Shown piece after piece: positions 26,912-36,169 of a DNA stretch of 64,000 nucleotides. How positions within the stretch are numbered: position 1 is the first letter of the stretch; each line of letters starts with the position of its first letter. The stretch spans positions 248,001-312,000 of the forward strand of contig CAIVPR010000078.1 in assembly GCA_903907865.1 (NCBI GenBank). Reading direction: 5' to 3'. The notes under the pieces are model-generated. The model was not told the origin of the DNA, searched no databases, and was given only the letters and a program-made list of their open reading frames with translations. The translations under genes and the position numbers were made by a program. This DNA is from an uncultured Acidobacteriia bacterium (lineage in GTDB: Bacteria; Acidobacteriota; Terriglobia; Bryobacterales; Bryobacteraceae).

Positions 26912-28363
26912 GTGTCCAGACTAAGATTCCTTGCCGGATTCGCCCTTGCGGCGGCCCCGTTTGCCATCGCCCAAGCCCCCCCAACGCCAGCGGCTCCCGC
27001 GCCCGCCGCCGCACCCGGTCGCGGCGCGCCGACTCCCGCCATGCTGGCCCAGCAGGCCGCCTCGTTGGCCGACCGCCAGAAGATGCTCGACCTTCTCGGC
27101 ATTAAGGAACTGCGCACCGGGGCCAACGGCAGCAATCCCGACGCCCCCAACGCCGCCAACTACGACGAATCCAAGGCCAATCCCTACCCCAAGCTTCCCG
27201 ATCCGCTCGTCATGAACGACGGCAAGCCGGTCAAGTCCGCCAAGGACTGGACGAACAAACGGCGTCCCGAAATCGTCGAGCTTTTCGACCGCGAAATCTA
27301 CGGCCGCATGCCGAAGAACACCCCCAAGGTCACGTGGGAAGTCACCAAGACCGAAGACGAGGTGAACGGCGGAGTGGCGGTGGTCACCAAGACCCTGGTC
27401 GGACACGTCGACAACTCCGGATACCCCGACGTCAAGGTTGAAATCGCCCTGACACTTTCCACCCCGAAGGACGCCAAGGGTCCCGTGCCCGTCATGCTGG
27501 AACTGGGTTTCGTGGGTGGTTTCGGACGCGGTCTCGCCGGCCGTGGTCCCATCCCCGGCGCGCCTCCCGCCCCCACCGGCCCCACGTGGCAGCAGCAACT
27601 GCTCGCCAAGGGCTGGGGCTACGCGGTGATTTCGCCCACCTCGGTGCAGCCCGACAACGGCGCGGGCCTCACGCAGGGCATCATCGGCCTCGTCAACAAG
27701 GGCAAGTCCCGCAAGGCGGACGATTGGGGTGCACTCCGCGCCTGGGGCTGGGGTGCCAGCCGCGCCCTCGACTACTTTGAAACCGACAAGGCCGTCGACG
27801 CCAAGAAGGTAGGCATCGAAGGCCATTCCCGTTACGGCAAGGCGACCGCGGTCGCGATGGCGGACGATTCCCGTTTCGCGATCGCGTTCGTCAGTTCCTC
27901 GGGCGAGGGCGGCCTGAAGCTGCACCGCCGGAACTGGGGCGAACTGGTGGAGAACGTCGCGGCGACCAACGAATACCATTGGATGGCCGGAAACTTCCTG
28001 AAGTACGCCGGTCCGAAGCACTGGGACGACCTGCCTGTGGACTCGCACGAACTGGTGGCCCTCTGCGCCCCCCGCCCGGTCTTCATCAGCGCCGGTGCCA
28101 CCAAGGGCGATGGCTGGGTCGATGCCAAAGGCAGCTTCCTCGCCGGCGCCGGTGCCGGTCCCGTCTACAAGTTGCTGGGGAAGAAGGACATGGGGACGAC
28201 CGAGTTCCCGGTCATCGAAACCGGCCTCATGGCTGGCGACGTGTCGTTCCGGCAACACACCGCCGGACACACGCCCGGCCCCAACTGGCCCGTGTTTATC
28301 GAGTTCGCCAGCCGCTACTTCGAGCCCACGCCTGCCACGAATAAGGAGGCCAAGAAGAAGTGA
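26912..28363 (+). CDS. CE15-type (glucuronoyl esterase-like) carbohydrate esterase, secreted
   Basis: 483 residues from GTG 26912, chosen because AGGAG ends 8 nt before it. A signal peptide (FLAGFALAAAPFAIAQ) and a Pro/Ala linker precede an alpha/beta hydrolase. The nucleophile motif is IEGHSRYGKATAVA (near residue 305), followed by SSSGEGG, and the catalytic His is in QHTAGHTPGPNW (near 449). These match bacterial CE15 enzymes that cut lignin-glucuronoxylan ester bonds; relatives may act on other esters. The stop overlaps the next gene (GTGA). Confidence 0.85.
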   Translation: MSRLRFLAGFALAAAPFAIAQAPPTPAAPAPAAAPGRGAPTPAMLAQQAASLADRQKMLDLLGIKELRTGANGSNPDAPNAANYDESKANPYPKLPDPLVMNDGKPVKSAKDWTNKRRPEIVELFDREIYGRMPKNTPKVTWEVTKTEDEVNGGVAVVTKTLVGHVDNSGYPDVKVEIALTLSTPKDAKGPVPVMLELGFVGGFGRGLAGRGPIPGAPPAPTGPTWQQQLLAKGWGYAVISPTSVQPDNGAGLTQGIIGLVNKGKSRKADDWGALRAWGWGASRALDYFETDKAVDAKKVGIEGHSRYGKATAVAMADDSRFAIAFVSSSGEGGLKLHRRNWGELVENVAATNEYHWMAGNFLKYAGPKHWDDLPVDSHELVALCAPRPVFISAGATKGDGWVDAKGSFLAGAGAGPVYKLLGKKDMGTTEFPVIETGLMAGDVSFRQHTAGHTPGPNWPVFIEFASRYFEPTPATNKEAKKK

Positions 28364-29298
28364 GGGTTGCGTGCGCGCTGCTGGCTTTGAATTTTCTTTG
28401 TGCTGTCCCGGGGGTGGCGCAGGACGCGCCCAAGCGTCCCAAGATCATCGGCGTCGCCCACATTTCCCTGTTCGTGCATGACATCGCCAAGTCAAGGGAG
28501 TTCTACAAGGACTTCCTCGGCTTCGACGAGCCCTTCCAGTTGGACAAATCCGACGGATCGTTGGCGCTGACGTTCATCAAGGTCAACGACCGGCAGTACA
28601 TCGAACTGGTGCCGGAGACGAAGCCGGACACCGACCGCCTCGGGCACATTTCAATCGAAGTGGAAAGCGCCGAGGCGATGCGACTCTATCTCAAGGCGCA
28701 CGGGGTCAAGGTTCCGGACAGCGTCCCCAAGGGCCGGATCAAGAATTCCAACTTCAACGTGAAGGATCCAGACGGCCACCAAGTCGAGATCGTGCAGTAT
28801 GAGCCGGACGGCTGGACCGTGCGAGAGAAGGGCAAGTTCATGAATGGCCCCCGCATCTCGAAGCGCATGATGCACTTGGGAATCACGGTGGGGGATTTGG
28901 ACGCGTCGATGGCGTTCTACCGTGACCTGCTCGGCTTCCAAGAGATCTGGCGCGGCAGCCGCGACGGCAAAGTCCTGAGCTGGGTGAACATGAAGCTGCC
29001 TGACAGCGACGACTACATCGAGTTCATGCTGAAAGATCGTCCCCAGACCCTGTCCACGCTTGGGACGGCGCACCACATCGCGCTGGAAACGCCGGACATC
29101 GAGAAGAGCAAGTCCGAACTGGCGGCGCGCGCCGAGAATGCGCACTACACCAAGCCGCTGGAAGTCCGGACCGGGACCAACCGGAAGCGCCAGATGAACC
29201 TGTACGACCCCGACGGCACCCGCACGGAAATGATGGAGCCGGGCACCGTGGACGGCGTTTCGGCACCGTCTTCGACGGCCGCGCCACCCAAGAACTAG
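28360..29298 (+). CDS. Two-domain VOC (glyoxalase/dioxygenase fold) protein, exported
   Basis: 312 residues from GTG 28360, which overlaps the esterase stop. After a signal peptide (LLALNFLCAVPGVAQ) come two VOC domains. The first has metal-ligand candidates in VAHISLF, YIELVPE, LGHISIEV and HQVEIVQ; the second has MHLGITV, YIEFML, AHHIALE and RTEMMEP. Signal peptides are rare for VOC enzymes, which are mostly cytoplasmic. Its stop TAG lies inside the left palindrome (29293-29320). Confidence 0.85.
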   Translation: MRVACALLALNFLCAVPGVAQDAPKRPKIIGVAHISLFVHDIAKSREFYKDFLGFDEPFQLDKSDGSLALTFIKVNDRQYIELVPETKPDTDRLGHISIEVESAEAMRLYLKAHGVKVPDSVPKGRIKNSNFNVKDPDGHQVEIVQYEPDGWTVREKGKFMNGPRISKRMMHLGITVGDLDASMAFYRDLLGFQEIWRGSRDGKVLSWVNMKLPDSDDYIEFMLKDRPQTLSTLGTAHHIALETPDIEKSKSELAARAENAHYTKPLEVRTGTNRKRQMNLYDPDGTRTEMMEPGTVDGVSAPSSTAAPPKN

Positions 29299-29320
29299 AG
29301 TCAGCCGACTGACTCTAGTT
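29293..29320. repeat. 28-bp perfect palindrome flanking the DUF4143 gene (left copy)
   Basis: Arms AACTAGAGTCAG (29293-29304) and CTGACTCTAGTT (29309-29320) are fully complementary around a 4-nt loop CCGA. A related 28-bp sequence lies at the other end of the ATPase gene. It carries the stop codon of the upstream VOC gene. A terminator role is possible, but no T-run follows on either strand. Confidence 0.85.
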
Positions 29321-29368
29321 CGAGTAACATAGGCAACCCTTTCTGGTTCAAGCACTTGCGGCCGCAAA

Positions 29369-30868
29369 TTAGTGCAGCCCTGATTCTGCGGCGGTCTCGA
29401 ACTCCAGTTGTTGTGCCAGCGTTTGGCTGCGCAAGCCATGGATCAGGTTGTGCCCGACGGCATAGCAGTAGACGCTGGCGGGCACAAAGCGCCATTTCCG
29501 ACCATCGACGACGTCACTTGCGGTCTCCGTCCGAGTTGTTACCAACACGTCGTCCAATTTGTTCGCGTTTAGAAAGTTAGTCAGGCCCACCAGTTCCGAC
29601 CGCCGGTCTACGACTCGGTCCGACCATTTCATCTCAACGGCCCAAGCTGGCTTCTGATCGGCCCGCAGCTTCACCATGTCGACCTCGCCGTCCCCCCAGC
29701 GCGCGTAGTAGAGCGGGTCCGGGCTGTGGAACCATTGCGCGAAGAGAGCCGTTTCCACGAGCCGACCGATCTCCTTGTCGTTCGGACCGATCGGCGAAAA
29801 GAGGGCGGCACGCATTGACGGGTTGGTTAGATACACCTTGAAGTGCGTAGCGCGCTGGAACCGCTTGGCGTTGTGATCGATGCGGTGCACGATCCGGATG
29901 AGGAACGCGGCCTCGAGGTAGTCGATGTACCTCTTGATGGTGTTCTTGGCCACACCCGAGTTCTGGGACAACTCGCCGAGCGAGATTTCGTTGCCGGAGT
30001 TGTAGGCAAGGGTGGTGAACAGGTAGTTCAGCTCCTGAACGTCCTCAATACCGTAAAGGCTGGGCAGATCGCGCAACAGGACCTTGTCGATAATGTCGCT
30101 CTTGATGAATCGGACCGGGTCGGCTTGTATTTCCGGCGAGAAGATGACTTCCGGGTATCCGCCGAAATTCAGGTAGCGCAGGAATTCGTCGTTGAGCCGG
30201 TTGATGTCCACCGCGACGAACGACGCCGGGCCGGTCTTCCGGGGAATGCCTCCCATAGGACCGTCGAGCATATCCCCTTTACCCAGCAAGTTGAGATATT
30301 CGAAGAACGTCAATGGAGGCAGCAGGAAGTCGGTAAAGCGTCCCGCGCCGGACTCCTGGCTCTTCAGGCGTAGGGCGGCGGCGGCGGACCCGGACGCAAT
30401 GCACCGCACCTTGTCGAAATTATCGACGATGGATTTCAGCTGGACCTCCCATTTGCGGAGGTATTGGATCTCGTCGAAAAAGATGTAGACCGGCTCTGTG
30501 TGGTAGTCGATCCCTACGGCTTGGCCGTAGTATTCGAGCAGTTGTTCGATCCGGAGGCCGTTGTAGACCGGGCTGTCCACCGACACGTAGCAGATTGCTT
30601 CCGGCTTCACTCCGCTGGTCAGCAGCGACTGGATCCCATGGTGGATCATCACCGTCTTGCCGACGCGCCGTGGGCCCAGCAGGATCACGGCCCGTCGGAC
30701 CGGCCGCTCGACAAGATGCATAAAGGAGTCCAGGTAGGCGCGCGGAGTCATGGCCTGTACGGTCTCGTAGACCGAATGGCCACTGGCCCACCACGGGTTT
30801 TCCGCCCGGATCCGTCGAATGATGTCTTCTGAGGCGATTGACTGCATTTGCCGCTCCAGAGCCATCAT
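29369..30868 (-). CDS. AAA ATPase with DUF4143 and PD-(D/E)XK-like C-terminus
   Basis: 499 residues. Walker A is LLGPRRVGKTVMIHHG (near residue 66), Walker B is VYIFFDEIQYLRKWE (near 132) and the sensor is CIASGSAAAALR. A winged-helix/DUF4143 part follows (EISLGELSQNSGVAKNTIKR), and the C-terminus has a nuclease-like DGEVDMVK ... WAVEMKWSD. The family is widespread in bacteria and archaea and of unsettled function. The gene stands alone, on the opposite strand to its left neighbour, framed by two related palindromes, as if it moved or is regulated as one unit. Confidence 0.88.
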   Translation of the reverse strand: MMALERQMQSIASEDIIRRIRAENPWWASGHSVYETVQAMTPRAYLDSFMHLVERPVRRAVILLGPRRVGKTVMIHHGIQSLLTSGVKPEAICYVSVDSPVYNGLRIEQLLEYYGQAVGIDYHTEPVYIFFDEIQYLRKWEVQLKSIVDNFDKVRCIASGSAAAALRLKSQESGAGRFTDFLLPPLTFFEYLNLLGKGDMLDGPMGGIPRKTGPASFVAVDINRLNDEFLRYLNFGGYPEVIFSPEIQADPVRFIKSDIIDKVLLRDLPSLYGIEDVQELNYLFTTLAYNSGNEISLGELSQNSGVAKNTIKRYIDYLEAAFLIRIVHRIDHNAKRFQRATHFKVYLTNPSMRAALFSPIGPNDKEIGRLVETALFAQWFHSPDPLYYARWGDGEVDMVKLRADQKPAWAVEMKWSDRVVDRRSELVGLTNFLNANKLDDVLVTTRTETASDVVDGRKWRFVPASVYCYAVGHNLIHGLRSQTLAQQLEFETAAESGLH

Positions 30869-30881
30869 CCCACACCCAGAA

Positions 30882-30909
30882 AATTAGAGTCAATCAACTG
30901 ACCCTAATT
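30882..30909. repeat. 28-bp palindrome flanking the DUF4143 gene (right copy)
   Basis: Arms AATTAGAGTCA (30882-30892) and TGACCCTAATT (30899-30909) pair with one mismatch. Aligned to the left copy (29293-29320), 22 of 28 positions agree and all six differences are transitions. It lies 13 nt upstream of the ATPase start codon, so it may also be the promoter operator. Confidence 0.8.
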
Positions 30910-31034
30910 CTTCTGCATCGTGTAAGCCATTGCGTGTCAATCAGTTGCAAGAAACAATTAGTGCATCCCCAAGAAGAGCGCGGCCCGATCACCCGCATTG
31001 GGGTCTCCGGGCCGCTCCACTTCTCCCAAACGAC

Positions 31035-32225
31035 CTAAGCCGCGATGCTGGCGTGGGGATCGATGACGAACTTCTTCGCCGCGCCCTTGTCGAAGTCCTG
31101 GTAGCCCCTCGGCGCGTCGTCCAGCGAGATCACTTCGACATTGCACGCCTTGGCCACCTGCACCTTGTCATGCAGGATCGCCATCATCAACGCCCGGTTG
31201 TACTTCAGCACGGGGCACTGGCCGGTGGCAAAACTGTGCGACTTTGCCCAGCCCAGCCCGATCCGAATCCCCAGCGTTCCAGTCTTCGCGTTGTCGTCCA
31301 CGCCGCCTGGATCGTCCGTCACGTACAGACCCGGAATACCGAGCGCACCACCCGCACGGGTGATCGTCATCAGGGCATTGAGCACCGTTGCCGGACGCTC
31401 AACGACCGCGTCCTTGCCGTGTCCGCGCGCCTCGAAGCCCACGCAATCGACCGCCGCGTCCACTTCGGGCACACCGACAATCTCGGCGATCCGGTCACCC
31501 AGCGACGCGTCGCCCCGGAGGTCGATGGTCTCGCAGCCAAAACTGCGCGCCTGAGCCAAGCGTTCCGGAATCATGTCGCCGACGATCACGACGGCCGCGC
31601 CCAGCAGATGGCAGCCCGCCGCCGAGGCGAGTCCAACCGGTCCCGCGCCCGCAATGTACACCACGGAACCCGGCCCGACGCCCGCCGTCACGGCCCCATG
31701 GAAACCGGTCGGGAAGATGTCCGACAACAAGGTCAGGTCGCGGATCTTCGACATGGCTTTGTCTTTGTCGGGGAAACGCAGCAGGTTGAAGTCGGCGTAG
31801 GGGACCATGACGTATTCCGCCTGGCCGCCGACCCAGCCGCCCATGTCGACATAGCCATATGCCGCGCCCGGACGCGCCGGATTCACATTCAGGCAGATGC
31901 CCGTCCGACCTTCCTTGCAATTTCGACAACGTCCGCAGGCGATGTTGAACGGGACCGAGCAGAGGTCCCCAACCTTGATGAATTCCACGTCGCGGCCAGC
32001 TTCTATGACCTCGCCGGTGATCTCGTGGCCGAGGATCAGGCCCGACGGAGCCGTGGTGCGACCGCGGACCATATGTTGGTCGCTCCCGCAAATATTGGTC
32101 GAAACGACCTTCAGGATGACGCCGTGCTCACACTTCCGATCGCCCAGTGCCAGCTTCGGGAAGTCTATCGACTGGATCTCCACCTTGCCGGGACCGACGT
32201 ACGCGACGCCGCGATTTGTTGCCAT
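31035..32225 (-). CDS. fdhA: Glutathione-independent formaldehyde dehydrogenase
   Basis: 396 residues. Zinc-dependent MDR alcohol dehydrogenase: catalytic zinc region NICGSDQHMVRG and GHEITGEVIE, structural-zinc cysteines in CGRCRNCKEGRTGIC, and the NAD motif IAGAGPVGLASAAG. The long N-terminal and internal loops (GAAYGYVDMGGWVGGQAEYV) are specific to the FdhA branch that oxidises formaldehyde to formate without added glutathione. AAGGAG lies 9 nt upstream of the ATG. Confidence 0.92.
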   Translation of the reverse strand: MATNRGVAYVGPGKVEIQSIDFPKLALGDRKCEHGVILKVVSTNICGSDQHMVRGRTTAPSGLILGHEITGEVIEAGRDVEFIKVGDLCSVPFNIACGRCRNCKEGRTGICLNVNPARPGAAYGYVDMGGWVGGQAEYVMVPYADFNLLRFPDKDKAMSKIRDLTLLSDIFPTGFHGAVTAGVGPGSVVYIAGAGPVGLASAAGCHLLGAAVVIVGDMIPERLAQARSFGCETIDLRGDASLGDRIAEIVGVPEVDAAVDCVGFEARGHGKDAVVERPATVLNALMTITRAGGALGIPGLYVTDDPGGVDDNAKTGTLGIRIGLGWAKSHSFATGQCPVLKYNRALMMAILHDKVQVAKACNVEVISLDDAPRGYQDFDKGAAKKFVIDPHASIAA

Positions 32226-32315
32226 GATTGTTCTCTCCTTGAGACTGTGGCCGTACAGGGGCCATGGATGTCGTTGAAGAGTCTATCACTTTTGGCGCGG
32301 ATCGAATGGGTCCGT

Positions 32316-34727
32316 CTAGTCCGCGCGCAACGCAAGCATCGGGTCCAACTTGGACGCGCGCCGGGCTGGCAGGTACGCCGCCGCCACCGCCACTGCGACC
32401 AGGAGCGCGACCGTTCCACCCAGCGCCACCGGGTCCGACGGCGACAGGCCGAACAGCAGGGTAGCCATGATCCGCCCAACCATCAGGGAGCCCAGGATAC
32501 CCGACACAATCCCGCCACCCACCACAACCATGGTCCGGGACATGACCTCGCGCCGCACCGCGAACGGCGTCGCGCCCAAGGCCATCCGCAGGCCAATCTC
32601 CTGCGTGCGCCGTCCAACCGAATACGAGACGACTCCATAGATCCCCACCGAGGCCAGCAATAGCGCCGCCACCGCGAAGCCCCCGAGCAGCATCACGATG
32701 AACCGACGGGGTGACACCGCCCGCGACAACAGGGCTCCGAGTTCCTGGTACTCCGCCACGGGCAAGGTGGAGTCGACTTGGCGGAGCGCCTGTCCAACCG
32801 AGGCCGCGACGGTGCCGACGGGCAGCGACGACCGCACCACCAGTTCCACCGAATTGGGCGTCATCTGGGCAATGGGGAAATACATCTCCAGTCCACCCTC
32901 TGTCTCGAGGGCTTCGTGCCTCACGTCACCCACGACGCCAACGATGCGGGCCCCGTCTTTTCCCTGCGACACCAAGCCACCCAGCGGGTCCTTCGATCCG
33001 AACAGACGCCGCGCCATCTTCTGGTTGATGATGACGACCAGCGGTGAGCCGGCTGTATCGCGGTCATCGAATTGGCGACCGGCCAGCAGCGGGATTCCCA
33101 TTGTCCGTAGGTAGCCGGGATCCACCAATCTCGGATGGGAATTCGGATACTCGCCCGGCGGGTATTGGACTCCGCTTAGCCCGCCACCCCAACTCCGATC
33201 CCGGCTCAACGGCAGCGCGTCGGTGATGCCGATGGATCGAACACCCGGAACGGCTGCCACGGTACCGACGAGGCGGTCGAAGTACTGGAGACGCGCGACA
33301 TCGTCGCGAAACTTGCCAGCGGTGTCGATTCGCCAACTAGCGGCGTGGTCGGCCACAAAACCCGGATTGACATCCAGGACCCTCAGAAAGCTCCGCATCA
33401 ACAGGCCGGCTCCTACGAGCAGCATGCAGGCAAGGGCGACTTCGGAGAGCACCAAGCCGTTTCGGGTCCAGCCGGAACGACGCCCCTCGGACATGGAGCG
33501 GCCCCCCTCCTTGAGTGCGTGGGCGTCTTGCCACCCCGAAACTCCCAGCGCCGGAAGAAGTCCGAAGAGAAATGCGGTCGCCACGGTCGCCAGCACCGTG
33601 AATCCAAGGGCCCACCCGTCAATCCGCACGGTCCGGAGCAGGGGAATGTTGACTCCTTGGATCGTCCCGAGGGCCCGTATGGCAACCAGCGCGAGCCCCA
33701 AGCCGGCCAGCGCGCCAGGAAGGACTATCATCAGGCTTTCCACCAGCATCTGCCGGACCAGCCGGGCGCGGCCCGCCCCCAGCGCGGAACGAATCGCCAT
33801 CTCCTTTTTCCGGGATGTCGCACGCGACAGCATGAGGCTCGACAGGTTCGCGCACCCGATAAGCAAAACGAGGCCGACCGCGCCCAGCAAGACAAGCAGG
33901 CCCTGCCTGAAGCGCCCGGTCAGATAGTCGCCAAGCGGTACGGCGTTGGATCCAAAGCGGTATCGGTCGGGGTGCTCGCGCCGAATCTGTTCTGAAAGGA
34001 CGTCGAGTTCCGCCTGGGCTTGGCGCACTGTGTAGCCGGGCTTCAAGCGCCCGAGAATCGACAGGGTATTTCCCATGCGGTCCGAATCCTGGTTCAGGGG
34101 AAACGGGACGAGGATGTCCACGCGCGAGCCCGGTGTGAAGATTGCGCTGAAGTCAAAGGACTCCGGCAGGACGCCCACGACGCGATAGGACTCGTTGTTC
34201 AGCGTGACGGCTCGCTCCACAACCTTGCGGTCGCCGCCGAACCGACGCCGCCACAACCCGTAGGTCAGGATGACTGCGCGCGCGGAACCCTTCCCCTGTG
34301 CCTCCTCGGGCGCAAACCAGCGGCCTACCTCGGGCTGGATGCCGAGAAACGATAGGAAATTCTGCGTGACATCGACGCCGACCAACCGCTCGGGCTCGCC
34401 GATGCCAACCATGCTGTAGGTCCCGTAGTCGAAGAAGGCGAACCACGCGGCCATGTCCTCCATCGTCCGGGTGCCCCGCTTCCAGTCGAGGTAGTTTGCT
34501 ACGCGCGATGTGCGCGAGGACAGCCCGCAATGACCGCGCTTGTCCGTGTTGGAGATGAGGACCAGACGGTCGGCAGCCTTTAGATTTGGGGGCTGGAGCA
34601 GCAGGGTGTTGACGACGGAGAAGATTGCGGTGTTGGAGCCGATCCCGAGGGCCAGAATCAGAATGGCTGTGATTGTGAAGGCCCGGTCGTGCCAGAGGGA
34701 GCGCAGCGCGTAGCGTATGTCCTGCAT
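32316..34727 (-). CDS. Orphan MacB-type ABC permease of the acidobacterial ADOP family
   Basis: 803 residues. N-terminal YALRSLWHDRAFTITAILIL begins the first TM helix, then a MacB periplasmic core, an FtsX domain (three helices), a second periplasmic core and a second FtsX domain with VSYSVGRRTQEIGLRMALGA and the terminal ASKLDPMLALRAD. This duplicated 800-residue layout without an ATPase is the acidobacterial duplicated orphan permease family, which is expanded in Solibacter relatives. Substrate unknown. It is followed upstream by an unrelated toxin-antitoxin remnant. Confidence 0.93.
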   Translation of the reverse strand: MQDIRYALRSLWHDRAFTITAILILALGIGSNTAIFSVVNTLLLQPPNLKAADRLVLISNTDKRGHCGLSSRTSRVANYLDWKRGTRTMEDMAAWFAFFDYGTYSMVGIGEPERLVGVDVTQNFLSFLGIQPEVGRWFAPEEAQGKGSARAVILTYGLWRRRFGGDRKVVERAVTLNNESYRVVGVLPESFDFSAIFTPGSRVDILVPFPLNQDSDRMGNTLSILGRLKPGYTVRQAQAELDVLSEQIRREHPDRYRFGSNAVPLGDYLTGRFRQGLLVLLGAVGLVLLIGCANLSSLMLSRATSRKKEMAIRSALGAGRARLVRQMLVESLMIVLPGALAGLGLALVAIRALGTIQGVNIPLLRTVRIDGWALGFTVLATVATAFLFGLLPALGVSGWQDAHALKEGGRSMSEGRRSGWTRNGLVLSEVALACMLLVGAGLLMRSFLRVLDVNPGFVADHAASWRIDTAGKFRDDVARLQYFDRLVGTVAAVPGVRSIGITDALPLSRDRSWGGGLSGVQYPPGEYPNSHPRLVDPGYLRTMGIPLLAGRQFDDRDTAGSPLVVIINQKMARRLFGSKDPLGGLVSQGKDGARIVGVVGDVRHEALETEGGLEMYFPIAQMTPNSVELVVRSSLPVGTVAASVGQALRQVDSTLPVAEYQELGALLSRAVSPRRFIVMLLGGFAVAALLLASVGIYGVVSYSVGRRTQEIGLRMALGATPFAVRREVMSRTMVVVGGGIVSGILGSLMVGRIMATLLFGLSPSDPVALGGTVALLVAVAVAAAYLPARRASKLDPMLALRAD

Positions 34728-34787
34728 GCCTGGTAGGACGCTCCGTGGGGGTGTGCGGTTCGCAACGATGAAAAAGATCCGCCGGTT

Positions 34788-35093
34788 TCAGGCCTCCGCG
34801 ATTTTCCCGCCACGCCCATTTTTCTTCGCCCCGGTTGGAAGCCCCGGTTTTCCCAGTCGCTGAGCCCGGGCAGGCCCGCGCCGCTTCGCTGACTCAAGCC
34901 AAGCTGGTGTTCCAGCCAGTGAGCTGCCGTTGACGCGAGTCGAGTTGACCGCCGAACTATCAGCTTGTGCTTGAATGATCTGGTTCTTAGACTCAGCCCA
35001 CAGCCGCGCAGCTTCGTCCGCTTGAAATCCCAAGTCTAAGAAAAGATTGGTCCCAGGCTCAGTGACGTGGCGGACTTCCGTATCGATCATCAT
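34788..35093 (-). CDS. HigA-like antitoxin, apparently lacking its HTH domain
   Basis: 101 residues from ATG 35093 (GGAG upstream). The N-terminus TEPGTNLFLDLGFQADEAAR followed by LWAESKNQII is the characteristic start of HigA/XRE antitoxins. At the point where the helix-turn-helix (usually LTQAEAAKLLGV-like) should begin, the sequence turns into Ser/Arg/Pro-rich text with no HTH in any frame (34788-34985). The start overlaps the toxin stop (ATGA). So the toxin is intact while the DNA-binding part of the antitoxin looks replaced by unrelated DNA. Confidence 0.6.
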   Translation of the reverse strand: MMIDTEVRHVTEPGTNLFLDLGFQADEAARLWAESKNQIIQAQADSSAVNSTRVNGSSLAGTPAWLESAKRRGPARAQRLGKPGLPTGAKKNGRGGKIAEA

Positions 35094-35425
35094 GGCTTCT
35101 CCTTTCGTTCCTTGATCACGGCGCGGTAGCGCGCCTGGGCAATGGCCTTGTCCTGCTTGCTGGTCGCCTCTGTCTTCTTCTGGAAGCAATGCAGGACATA
35201 TATTGCATCATCGAACTTGGCGACGTACATGACTCTGTAGATTCCACTGGAGTCCCGAACGCGAATCTCCTTTGTACCCACACCCACATCGTCGAAGGGC
35301 TTCCAGTTGAGCGGCTCAAGGCCAGCTTGGACCCTGCCCAATTGGAACCCCGCTTCTTTCCGGGAATCCACTGGAAACCTCTTGATATCTTCCAAGGAAG
35401 ACCCGCGCCACTCGATTCGCTTCAT
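35090..35425 (-). CDS. HigB/RelE-type toxin (phage Gp49-like)
   Basis: 111 residues. The Gp49-like signature includes WRGSSLEDIKRFP at the start, KEIRVRDSSGIYRVMYVAKF (near residue 50) and VLHCFQKKTEATSKQDKAIA with the conserved KKT and the C-terminal ARYR. Such proteins are ribosome-dependent mRNA interferases. It is translationally coupled to the damaged HigA-like antitoxin. Length and motifs are complete. Confidence 0.85.
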   Translation of the reverse strand: MKRIEWRGSSLEDIKRFPVDSRKEAGFQLGRVQAGLEPLNWKPFDDVGVGTKEIRVRDSSGIYRVMYVAKFDDAIYVLHCFQKKTEATSKQDKAIAQARYRAVIKERKEKP

Positions 35426-35480
35426 CTGCTACGAAGTATTCGCCTGATTGTCCCCGGACCGCGGTTGGCGCAAAAGCGTC

Positions 35481-35511
35481 GGCCACCCATGGTCATTGAT
35501 CACGGGTGGCC
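35481..35511. terminator. Inverted repeat after sod, possible terminator
   Basis: GGCCACCC (35481-35488) and GGGTGGCC (35504-35511) form a perfect 8-bp stem with a 15-nt loop, about 22 nt after the sod stop on the minus strand. There is no clear U-run, so it could be a stabilising 3' hairpin instead. Confidence 0.45.
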
Positions 35512-35533
35512 AGCGCTACATGCAGAACTCGAA

Positions 35534-36142
<609 letters not shown>

Positions 36143-36169
36143 GATTGAACTCGTTGGGTGCTTTCTCCT

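Noticed and set aside
26921-28270. 449-codon minus-strand open frame antisense to the CE15-type esterase
   Set aside because: Shadow frame; no motif, and the esterase strand has signal peptide and catalytic residues.
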